64,000 nt of DNA, from assembly GCA_009363875.1 (NCBI GenBank), contig CM018690.1:9536788-9600787 (forward strand), written 5' to 3'. Under the pieces are notes generated by a model, which saw only the letters and a program-made list of their open reading frames with translations, did no database searches and was not told the DNA's origin. Made by a program: the position numbers and the translations under genes. This DNA comes from Mikania micrantha. Lineage: Eukaryota; Streptophyta; Magnoliopsida; Asterales; Asteraceae. Of this stretch, positions 12,345 through 20,876 are shown one piece after another; position 1 is the stretch's first letter; every line of letters starts with the position of its first letter.

Positions 12345-13080
12345 AATTAAACCCTAATAAAACATTAAACTATTATCTAATAAAACCTTAAATAAATCAA
12401 ACCTAAACCTTAAACTAATCAAACCTACTATTATTTAATAAAAACCCTAATAATACCTTAAACTAATCAAACCTTTAACTATTATTTAACAAAACCCTAA
12501 TAAAACCTTAAATAAATCAAACCTAAACCTTAAACTAATCAAACATACTATTATTTAATAAAAACCCTAATAATACCTTAATAAAACCTTAAATGAAATT
12601 AAATGAACTTTGATTTGTTTAAGGTTTGAATAGGGTTTTATTAATTATTAGTTTAATTAGTTTAAGGTTATATTAGGGTTTATTAATTATTAGTCTAAGG
12701 TTTGATTGGTTTAAGGTTTGAATAGTGTTTTATTAATTATTAGTTTAATATTAGTTTGATTGGTTTAAGGTTTTATTAGTGTTTATTAATTATTAGTTTA
12801 AGGTTTGATTGGTTTAAGGTTTGATTAGGGTTTTATTATTTATTAGTTTAATACTAGTTTGATTAGTTGAATGTCTTATTAGGGTTTATTAATTATTAGT
12901 TTAAGGTTTGATTGGTTTAAGGTTTGATTAGGGTTTGATTAGTTATTAGTTTAATTTGTTTAAGGTTTTATTAGGGTTTATTAATTATTAGTTTAATGTT
13001 TGATTGGTTTAAGGTTTGATTAGGGTTTGATTAGTTATTAGTTTAAGGTTTTATTAAGGTTTATTAGTTTAACTTTAAGG
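12345..13080. repeat. inverted array of CCCTAATAAAACCTTAA-type repeats inside hAT-1
   Basis: From about 12345 to 12595 the plus strand repeats AAACCCTAATAAAACCTTAA and ACTAATCAAACCT. From about 12600 to 13080 it carries the reverse complement words, TTAAGGTTTTATTAGGGTTT and AGGTTTGATTGG, many times. The two halves form one large imperfect inverted repeat that lies between the transposase stop and the right terminus. Single units vary in length. The CCCTAA core resembles the plant telomere word but the spacing does not match telomeric DNA. Confidence 0.72.
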
Positions 13081-13353
13081 TTCAAAACATATAATAGAAA
13101 AACGGTTCAAAATGGTCAAGCGGATAAAAGAAAAACGAAAAAAAATGTATAGAAACCGGTTTTTAAACCGATTTGGCCGGTTAACCGGTCCGGTTATTGC
13201 CAGGTTCGGTTCCATCAGTTTTGAGATATGGGTTAATTTAATAGGTTATTAACCGAACCGGTTTTTAGGATAAACCGATAAACCTCCTATACCAGTTAAC
13301 CGGTTCAGGTAATGTAAAAACCGATTTCGAGCGGTTAACCGATTTGTGCCCTA

Positions 13354-13992
13354 CTTATGAGTTCAAAATATACGTGTTAGTGCGATATTTGATCATTTTG
13401 TGTACTTCTATGTACTCACACACACAATGTTCAATGTTTTCAACATCACAGCTAAGTGTGAACGTTGTAAGTTTAATGTGTGCAACATCACACCTAAGTG
13501 TGATCTTTTCTAAGTTCAATGTTTGGCAACATCACCCCTAAGTGTGATCGTTCCTTGTAACTATTTGCATGCACACCAGTTAGTGCACCTAACTGTGAAC
13601 GTTCATATTTAATCATACTGTACTATGTAACCCTGCACATAGCAAAATGTTTGCAATTGTTTGTACTATGTAGCCTTGCACATAGCAAAATGTTTGAATG
13701 TAGTCGACAAAATAGAAATTTCCAAAATTCATGCGTACCTGTAAATTCACGATTACATGGGCCCCTGTATTCGTCAATTTACCTTACACAATGATTCTGG
13801 TTCCTTCTATTTGTAGTACTACCATTGTTTAACAGATCATGTCTGTACTACCATGAAATGTAGCACATAAAATGTGATGTTTGAATTCTATAATGTTCGT
13901 GTTTAGCACAAATGTGTGTAATAATACCAAATGTATAAAATGTTTGTGCTTATAATTTAAAATCTGAAAGTGTTGGAGTGTGAGGTATCACA
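13354..13992 (-). repeat. G2 3' LTR, part right of hAT-1
   Basis: It is homologous to about 48253-48880 in the 5' LTR and holds no ORF. It repeats short phrases such as ATGTTTGCAACATCAC and CTAAGTGTGA (13430-13560), and GTAGCCTTGCACATAGCAAAATG occurs in two similar versions (13620-13700). Confidence 0.7.
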
Positions 13993-14038
13993 TCATCCCC
14001 TTGTTGAAGGAAATTTCGTCACGAAATTTAACGTGCCT
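13993..14038 (-). other. G2 polypurine tract
   Basis: On the minus strand the sequence reads AAATTTCGTGACGAAATTTC, then CTTCAACAAGGGGATGA, directly followed by the LTR start TGTGATACC. G1 has the equivalent sequence before its 3' LTR (44368-44400). It would prime plus-strand DNA synthesis. Confidence 0.75.
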
Positions 14039-14039
14039 T

Positions 14040-14235
14040 CTCAGTGTTTGTTGTTTTGAACAGTTGAGGATACTTGCGCATCATTTGATCCTCCTTTTCT
14101 CATGTGAACTCAGGTCCACGTGTCGAATTCCAACGAATCTTGACTATTATAATTTTACTATGTTTGAGTTATTTGACCTCTCGGTACATGATTTCCACTG
14201 GTTCCTCGTTGAACCGTAACTGTTTGTCCACTTGT
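14040..14235 (-). pseudogene. G2 pol C-terminus with chromodomain-like motif
   Basis: Reading from 14235 downward the frame gives NEEPVEIMYREVK, then IVKIRWNSTRGPEFT, then EKEDQMMRKYPQLF. This matches the C-terminal chromodomain-like block of G1 (about 44170-44330), which marks the Tekay group of chromoviruses. Two stop codons interrupt it. The copia insertion at 14241 separates it from the rest of pol, which resumes at 31013. Confidence 0.8.
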
Positions 14236-14240
14236 ATTTC

Positions 14241-14807
14241 TGTTGGTTTGGTGATACGGATCAGGATCGATAACGAAGCTCTACGAACTATCAACCACGT
14301 GCGGAATCCATGTTTGATATGTATAGAATCAAAAGAAGACAAGCAATTTCATAAACACTCTTGTATTAACCAACAAATGATTACAAGTTCTTTCACAAAG
14401 AAAGTAATCTCACACAGAGAAAATCCTCTCAGGTTTGCTGAAATTCTGTCAAAGTTATGAAGAATTCAGACAAACCTCCTATATATACAAACAGCTAATC
14501 AGCCGAACCTATCTAGAGCCGAACCTCTAGGTTCGCCGGCCGAACCTCTAGGTTCGCCGGCCGAACCCTATGGTTCGCTGGGCGAACCCTTAGGTTCGCT
14601 AGGCGAACCTAGGTTGCCAAACCTATAGGTTCGCCGAACCTTCTCCAGGTTATAGGTTCGCCGAACCTATCAAAGCAATAGGTTCGCCGAACCTGTCTAG
14701 GTTCGTGGGCCAGACGAACCTTAGACAAACCTATCTTACCGAACCTATACAAACTCAAAATAAATACAACTTTTTGAATAGAAAACTATTACATATGTGC
14801 GCTAACA
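14241..14807 (-). repeat. copia 3' LTR
   Basis: It starts TGTTGGTTTGGTGATACGG and ends ATGTGCGCTAACA. Compared with the 5' LTR at 30484-31007 it has scattered substitutions (a few percent by eye) and a different number and type of short palindromic units at 14500-14640. These units are built from GAACCTCTAGGTTCGCCGG and GAACCCTTAGGTTCGC. The adjacent inverse PPT is CTCCCCCTTAA at 14810-14820. Confidence 0.9.
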
Positions 14808-15259
14808 AACTCCCCCTTAATAGTTTCTATCAAAACTCTGCATTCTTTGTCTGCAACATTATCTTCATCTTTATCTTTAACACCGCTTGATTCTCCAACC
14901 TCTTCACGAACAACATTATCCACCGCTCGTATAACAACCGAACGTGGTATTTTTGCTAACCTCTCAGCTTCCAACTTCGCATCTCTTTCATCTCTTTCTT
15001 TTTGTACTTTCATCAGTTCAACATATAGGTAATTCACATCATCCCAATTGCATCCAGAATGTATACCCAACGTATAACACATTCTAGCAATGGTTTGATA
15101 TTGAATTGCCATGTCTTTGAAGCTCACACCATATGCATGATAACCATCATTTGCATAGATCTCTGCTGTGTTAAGTAGATCAATGTCTTCCTTTGAGCAG
15201 TTCACAATCCACACAGGATCAAGCATCCTTATCACTCTCCATTTGTCGTCTTGCTTCAA
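14789..15259 (-). pseudogene. copia extra ORF, C-terminal piece
   Basis: The 156-residue frame begins MKQDDKWRVIRMLDPVWIVN and ends in a charged, probably coiled segment (VQKERDERDAKLEAERLAK) and an acidic tail. Its last residues run over the PPT into the LTR, so the stop lies within the LTR. It is the downstream continuation of the extra ORF; a frameshifted gap of about 210 bases separates it from the piece at 15470. The function of this ORF in the lineage is unknown; it has been discussed as envelope-like, but I see no signal peptide or transmembrane segment in this part. Confidence 0.6.
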
Positions 15260-15469
15260 AAGAATTACTCCTTCCGATGTTTTCTCGTCATAGAACCAGA
15301 ACTTGAAATAAGGATTCTAGTCCTGTTCCATCTTCCTGAGTCTTGGTCTCTTAAACACTTTCGGCTTTGCATATCTATGTACTCTGTCTATGAATTGAGG
15401 TGTCAACAAACTCCATCCTGACCTTGCTTCTTTCTTCAACAGTCTCTCAAAAACTTCATTATGATTTGT

Positions 15470-17255
15470 CTAAATTGGCTTAATCATCTTCAGTCTAGAT
15501 AATGTAATGCACTCAAATGAAGGTAGGCTCATCAGATCTAAAGCTTTGCCAAAATACTGACATCCGTCTGTTCTTTTTACAACGTAGCATCCTTTATCAG
15601 CTAAACTTCCTGGAATGTTATGAAAATAATCATAACTAACAATTCGTCCAATCATCTTGGACTTAGAACCAATCTTGAACTTCTTGAATTGTCTAGTTTG
15701 GTTTTTTTGATCTTTGTCGTCCATGACCTCAACCATCATTTTGAAATTGTGTAAATGATCTATAATGTACTTGGTCTCCTCTTGATATTTCATCTAGAAA
15801 TCCATGTTTGTCTTTGCTTTAACAGAATCCAATGAAGTCTTTGAAATACTTCCAAGCTCAAAAATTTTCTTTAAAGTATTAATGTTGAATAATTCTTCAA
15901 CGATAATATCATCCTTCTCAAAATCAGATAAGTTCAGATCTTCATCTTCTTCGAAATCAAACATCAAATCATCATCAGTCTCAAACAAATCTTGAAAGTC
16001 TTGTGCCGAATAGCCTCCAATAATCTCTCCTTCTTCTAAGTCTTGATTACCTTGAATCTCAAATATCTCTCTCTGCAAGTTAATGTCAAAATGTAATTTG
16101 AATAAATCAAGAAAAGTAGGTAGAGTGTAATCAATAACAGTCTCTGGATATTCTATTGCATCTAAGTCTTCAAACTCAACATTAGTACAATCTTTTACCC
16201 TATCCGAAGACACAGAACTAACTGGAATACCTTCAGTAGAAATCTTTGAAGAAGAATAAACAACAATAGCACCAGTAACAGAGTTCAGACCACCATAACC
16301 ACCACTCACTCCAGCACCACCATCATCCTCATCATCACCACCATAAGTATTCATATCTGGATGTTCATCAATATCAGACTCTCCATAATCTATCTTCTCC
16401 TCTTCATCCTCTTTATCATCTTCTTCCTTCTTCTCTTCTTCTTCTTTCTTCTCATCCTCATCATCAATCTCCACCACTACCTTCTCAACACCTGATCCTG
16501 AAGCTTCAGTCTTCTGATCTCTAGCTTCCAGCTCTTTTATCTTTTGCCTAGCTTTTTTATCTTTTGCCTAAGATCAGTATTTTCATTCTTCAATTCTTCA
16601 ATATCCTCAGACTGTAGTTTAATAAAGAATTGTAAATCAGAAATTCTTTCATTCATCTTTTTCTTTTCAGCAACCTCTACCTCTTTCCATTTCATCATCA
16701 GGCCATCTGAGCCTTCAACTCATCCAATTCCTGTGTGCTCGAAGAAGAAGATTGACCAATAGAAATCTTTTCTTTTTCCTTCTTGTAGCTTTCAAACTCC
16801 CTTGATAACATAGACAATCTTCTTTTAAGATCAGTATCATCATAATTAACTGTAAAGTTAATATCTCCTAAATCATCCAAACCAGCAAATAAATCATCAA
16901 CTTTAGCAGTAGAAGCTTGATGAAAAGAAGTCTCTGGCACTGAAGTGGTAACAGTAGTAGACTCTACAAAAGATGGCATATAGAAGCTGGAATAGTAGTC
17001 ACATTGAACTGAAGAAGTCATAACAGGAGAAGAAGAAACAGGAACTGATGACACGGAAACTGTAGAAATCATAACTGGTGAAGACACAACGGTCTTAGTA
17101 GTTTTAGCCTTTTTCTTCTCATATGGCCCTCCTTTAGCCATTCTCTTGATCTTCTTCGGCCTAAAAGTCTCAGGCTCTTCAACATGAGAACTTGGATCAT
17201 CCTTTTCCTCTGTAGCTTCTTCATTAACAGCTCTTTTCTTCAATCTCTTAATCAC
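15470..17255 (-). pseudogene. copia extra ORF, central acidic and coiled-coil part
   Basis: Three pieces on the minus strand form this part. The piece at 17255-16698 is a basic, Ser/Thr/Val-rich stretch with KRLKKRAVNEEATEEKDD, then SMLSREFESYKKEKEK and a Ser run. A frameshift near 16700 moves into a coiled-coil-like segment (about 16690-16560). A short tandem duplication of TTTTATCTTTTGCCTA at about 16534-16570 breaks it. The piece at 16477-15794 is strongly acidic at its start (runs of D, E, K) and has a YSAQDFQDLFETDDD stretch. The piece at 15793-15470 contains GRIVSYDYFHNIPGSLADKG. I know no enzyme domain that matches. In plus frames this region yields Ser/Phe-rich shadow ORFs only. Confidence 0.6.
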
Positions 17256-17291
17256 TGCACTTCCTCTAACAATGGTCTCCAGTTCTGACTC

Positions 17292-18374
17292 TTATTCAGT
17301 AGAATCTTCCCCATCATCTTCATCAGCTTGTTTCTCTTGTTGATCAGGCATATCAACATCAACAGGATCTTGTGAGCTCGGTTCTTGAGAAGAATGAGTC
17401 TGTGGTGTAGATCTGGAAGATTGGCCTGTGGACTTCCTATCCTGTTGCCTTGGAGGAGGAGTTGGAGGTTGTGCTTGATCATCTGCATCATCAAACTCCT
17501 CAGTATCTGAGCCAGACTCAGCATGCCTCCAGGCATTGTCTTCAGGAGCAATGTAATTTGCCCTGGCACAGTGACCTATAAGCTCTTTCTCTAAAACAGC
17601 CTCACCACTCCTTTGGTACACCCTGACTTGACCCAAACTAGAATCAGTCATGTGCTTGAGCTTTAACAAATTAGTAGCTTCCCTAGGCAACTACCCTTCA
17701 GGAAATCTCTCGTCAATCAACATCTGAACGAACCTAGGATACATGTAAAATCTATCCTTCGCCTTCGTGATGTTATCTGACATATAGCGGAAGATCATCC
17801 CAGAAAAATTGAACGGTTTGTTCAATATTAGTGCTACCATAGCTGATCTCATCAGATCCCTGAGCTCATCGAATGTACCCTTCCTCTTGCTCAAGCAATG
17901 AAGTAGCACATGAGCCAAAAACTTGTACTGCAATGGAAACTTGCCCTTCTTCACTGAGATGGAGTTGTAAGCTCCAAAATATCGAATCCTCATAAAACAT
18001 CCTTTAATGCACCTCTCTGGTATAAGAGACATACCAGCAGGTTCACCACCAAACTGTAACACCCTCCTGATGTCAGCCTCAGATATACGAAGTGCTTGTC
18101 CAAGCACATTCGCATCAATAACATACTCTTCATCCACTGAAATAAGCCGAGCCGACTCCCAGAAGCTTTGTACGTGTGACCGGTAAATCTGACAGGAATT
18201 GGATATGGCGTAGTATATCCTAGATCGACGAAGAAACTCGATCATAGGTCTAAAGTCCTTGCCATTCAGAGTTGTAGGATTCAGATACGCAGAAACATTA
18301 TGTTTGTCACCGAAGGTTAAGTTCGCCATTTCTACAAACAGAAATAAAAACACAATTAGAAACAAAAATAACAA
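17292..18374 (-). pseudogene. copia extra ORF, conserved N-terminal domain
   Basis: The conserved start is probably ATG at 18329 (MANLTFGDKHNVSAYL); the upstream 15 residues are a phenylalanine/leucine run encoded by A/T-rich DNA and may not be translated. The domain continues with DFRPMIEFLRRSRIYYAIS, QSFWESARLI, LGQALRISEADIRRVLQFGG, KFLAHVLLHCLSKRKGTFDE and FYMYPRFVQMLIDERFP. This arrangement (FW motif, AD.I...L, YPRF) is the form I associate with the additional ORF of Asteraceae SIRE-type elements. A TAG at 17691-17693 interrupts the frame, which then continues as a Pro/Ser/Asp-rich low-complexity tail to a TAA at 17292. Biochemical role unknown. Confidence 0.72.
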
Positions 18375-18399
18375 AAATTAACAAAAATCAAAAATCAAA

Positions 18400-18720
18400 A
18401 AAATTCTAGGTATAGACCAGCGAACCTATCCCCTGAGACGAACCTAATGCTAGGCGAACCTAAGTTAGACGAACCTGTTAACCAAACAAACCATTTGAAC
18501 GAACCTTCTGTTGAACGAACCTTCTGATGAACGAACCTCAGAATGAACGAACCTTCAATCAAACGAACCTGTTGGTCAAACGAACCTTGACCAAAAGGTT
18601 CGTTTCTTTTGAAATACATAGGTTCGCCACGAACCTATCAGATTCAGACGAACCTTCAAGGTTCGGCGAACCTTAGTTCATTCAACGAACCTGTTCATCC
18701 AGCGAACCTTTTCAGTTTTC
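18400..18720 (-). repeat. AGGTTCG motif cluster 1
   Basis: In plus reading, CGAACCT recurs at irregular spacing of roughly 10-30 bases, often as ACGAACCTT. On the element's sense strand the word is AGGTTCG. The cluster directly precedes (sense: follows from) the extra ORF and covers part of its leader. Confidence 0.85.
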
Positions 18721-19014
18721 AAATCAAAATTTCAAATCTTCGAATTAGAAGATAAAACTTATACACCCAGGTTCGAAACACAATAATGAAAAACTTTTAC
18801 AAAGACAGTTTGTCCAGAACTTAGATTTTAATCGATTTTAATTCAATTCAACATGTTCGATTTAAAAATCCTAAAAACCTCTCACATCACCTAATCTAGC
18901 CGGTGAAAATACAAAATTTATACCTAAAAATGTTCACAAAAGAATTCCGAGTCTAAGGATATCAATGAAAATATCTGGGATGTCTAGAATTAAAAATCGA
19001 AAAACCGGAGCTTG
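18721..19014 (-). other. copia spacer between motif clusters
   Basis: Non-coding AT-rich DNA of the copia element. No motif stands out except an isolated AGGTTCG-like word at 18770. Confidence 0.5.
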
Positions 19015-19310
19015 CAGGTTCGCGAAAGTGTAATCTGATGAAATTGACGAACCTTTGTCACGAACCTTATATTTATAACCACGAACCTATTCAGGCGATC
19101 CTTTCAAACGAACCTTTCAAACGAACCTTAATCCCGAACCTTATCAGTGAACCTGATAAACGAACCTTATAAGCGAACCTGATAAGCGAACCTGACCAAC
19201 GAACCTTGTCAGCGAACCTAACCAGCGAACCTTATAAACGAACCTAGTCACAAACCTGTCCAACGAACCTGTGGACGAACCTTCTCCAACCCAGGCGAAC
19301 CTTCTTTATA
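19015..19310 (-). repeat. AGGTTCG motif cluster 2
   Basis: About 17 GAACCT words occur in 300 bases, spaced mostly 12-20 bases, with variable bases between. Typical segments are AAACGAACCTTATAAGCGAACC and GCGAACCTAACCAGCGAACC read in parts. The array is one-sided: on the minus (sense) strand all copies read AGGTTC. Confidence 0.88.
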
Positions 19311-20525
19311 AACTTGATTTTTATTTAAAATTTCAAAACAAATTCATGTTTAATTGTTCCGAAGTCAAACAAATAATCAAAAATTATTGATTTAACATCA
19401 GATAGAAATAAAAATCTTTTTGTAATTTTTAAAAATTTTTTAGAACAACTAAACTACAAATTTAACTAAACTAACTATACTAAGAAAAATCAAATCTTTT
19501 TGTTTGAGAAAGATCCAGACATGTGATCATATTGTTTTACAATTATCAACACATCTGTTTGAATTAAAGAATGAATTTATTAGTAAATTACAAGTCCAAG
19601 ATAATTGTCAGTATGCTTATCCTTTTAAGTTTAATTACTTAGTTAAGATATCAGTTTAAACAAGATTATCAAACACTTTATAATAATCCATTTACTTGAA
19701 CACATCCCCGATTTGTGAATAACTAATCAAACATAAATGTTCTTGAAACTGATTACTTCAATTTTAACTAGCCTGATCATGCAAAAATAACGCAAAATTT
19801 CTTTTCGAAAATAACAAAATATAAAACAATTTGAATTTGTTCAAATTCTTGGAATCAAGGTTGATACTTACTTATGCTCAAATGATCCAAAAAATGAACT
19901 AAACAATAATTTAAGATTAAGCTTTTAACAATCAGATCGATATTTTCATATACGCAGAGATTGTCCAAATCTTAATCAGAACCAAGAAAACAAATTTAAA
20001 TCGTTTAAAGCTATAACACTCAGGTCGATACGTAAGTATACGCAAAGAATGTTCCAGCTTTAAACTAAAATAAAAGAAAAACAAAATTAGAATTTCTTTT
20101 GAAAATTAAACACATGATCAAACTAGTAATTTAACTTTTTGTTCAAGAAACACTTTGTCAGAAAAATTACCACTCTTTCAGGACAAAACTAAGTACTGCA
20201 TTCTAAGCATCTGTTTCTTATAAAACATAATCAAACTTTTGTTTTAAATTATCTTAACTAACTTATAAACCTACTAACACATCATACTTAGTACTTGTAA
20301 CTACTATTTATGTTCAAATTTTTAATGATACAGATATGTCTCTAATTGCAAACAATGTGCTATCATTTCTCACATGGTCGAATCAATTTCTCAGATTTTT
20401 AATTTTTTAATGTTTTTGTGTTTTTGGTTTTTCAAATGTTTTTGTATTTTTCAAAATTTTCTCCCCCTAAAAACTAAAACACAAAAGAAAAATAAAATAT
20501 CTGATGTTAATTCAATAAAAGATGA
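19311..20525 (-). other. copia non-coding spacer between pol and the extra ORF
   Basis: AT-rich sequence of 1.2 kb with no ORF of note. Two similar phrases, CAGATCGATATTTTCATATACGCAGAG (19935-19961, read in parts) and CAGGTCGATACGTAAGTATACGCAAAG (20022-20048), form a diverged pair. A segment at 20396-20460 is rich in TTTTTGTGTTTTTGG-like words. Nothing else is seen. Confidence 0.5.
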
Positions 20526-20876
20526 TTACGAAGGAAGTTGATTCTTAATTATCTCACCCATGACCCGAATTCCATTTAATTTGAGTAAATACTCAAAACG
20601 GTTTTTATCAAAGGCCTTGGTGAGAAGGTCTGCCCTTTGCTCGTTGGTGTGTATCTTCACCACATCAATCAGTTTTTTTTCATAGCAGTTGCGTATGAAA
20701 TGAAATCGAATATCAATGTGTTTAGATCGTGAATGATACACCGGATTTTTTGTAATAGCAATGGCAGCCTCGTTGTCAACATGAATCGGGGTAGTTAGAA
20801 AATTCAACCCGTAGTCTCTCATTTGTTGTTGTATCCACAAAACTTGGGAACAACAACTGGCAGCCGCTACATATTC
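20526..20876 (-). pseudogene. copia RNase H, C-terminal part
   Basis: The frame starts AEYVAAASCCSQVLWIQQQM and continues HVDNEAAIAITKNPVYHSRS, KHIDIRFHFIR, and EQRADLLTKAF. These are the canonical C-terminal blocks of copia RNase H. The first residues are the direct continuation of CEAEYV at 23834, so the domain was intact before solo LTR B was inserted. Confidence 0.92.

Larger units (their letters stand above)
9539..13353 (+). mobile_element. hAT-1: hAT-family DNA transposon, 3815 bp
   Basis: Perfect 8-bp TSDs CTTATGAG flank it (9531-9538 and 13354-13361). The uninterrupted site ATTACTTATGAGTTT exists at 48247-48261 in the other G2 LTR. The terminal inverted repeats are TAGTGGTGCACAAA on the left and TAGGGCACAAATCGG (reverse complement) on the right, continuing into CGGTTAACC. 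Subterminal zones contain many ACCGGTTAACCGGT-like palindromes, likely transposase binding sites. It encodes a decayed hAT transposase at 10021-12138, then a long repeat tract. The clean TSD and TIRs point to a fairly recent insertion, later than the formation of the G2 LTR. Confidence 0.93.
3994..13992 (-). repeat. G2 3' LTR, split by two insertions
   Basis: The left border is TGTCACACCCTC and the right border is GAGGTATCACA, followed by the inverse polypurine tract TCATCCCCTTG. It is homologous to 45900-48880. Relative to that copy it contains the solo LTR at 4599-8918 and the hAT element at 9539-13353, and it lacks about 1.09 kb corresponding to 46522-47608 (junction near 8940). A second internal TCACA|TCATCCCCTTG junction lies at 9464/9465. 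After removing insertions about 1.85 kb of LTR remains. Confidence 0.78.

Noticed and set aside
12345..13080. Interstitial telomere repeats
   Set aside because: The CCCTAA words are embedded in longer AT-rich units and are not arranged as contiguous TTTAGGG repeats.
14500..14720. CRISPR-like look of regularly repeated AGGTTCG palindromes
   Set aside because: Plant nuclear LTR DNA, repeats too short, spacers not unique and of the wrong length; these are LTR palindrome units.
16544..16762. Plus-strand ORF rich in Phe and Ser
   Set aside because: Antisense shadow of the acidic/coiled-coil extra ORF of the copia element.
14789..18374. Host gene instead of retrotransposon ORF
   Set aside because: It lies between the pol gene, PPT and LTR of the copia element, in the same orientation and within its TSDs, and ends inside the LTR.
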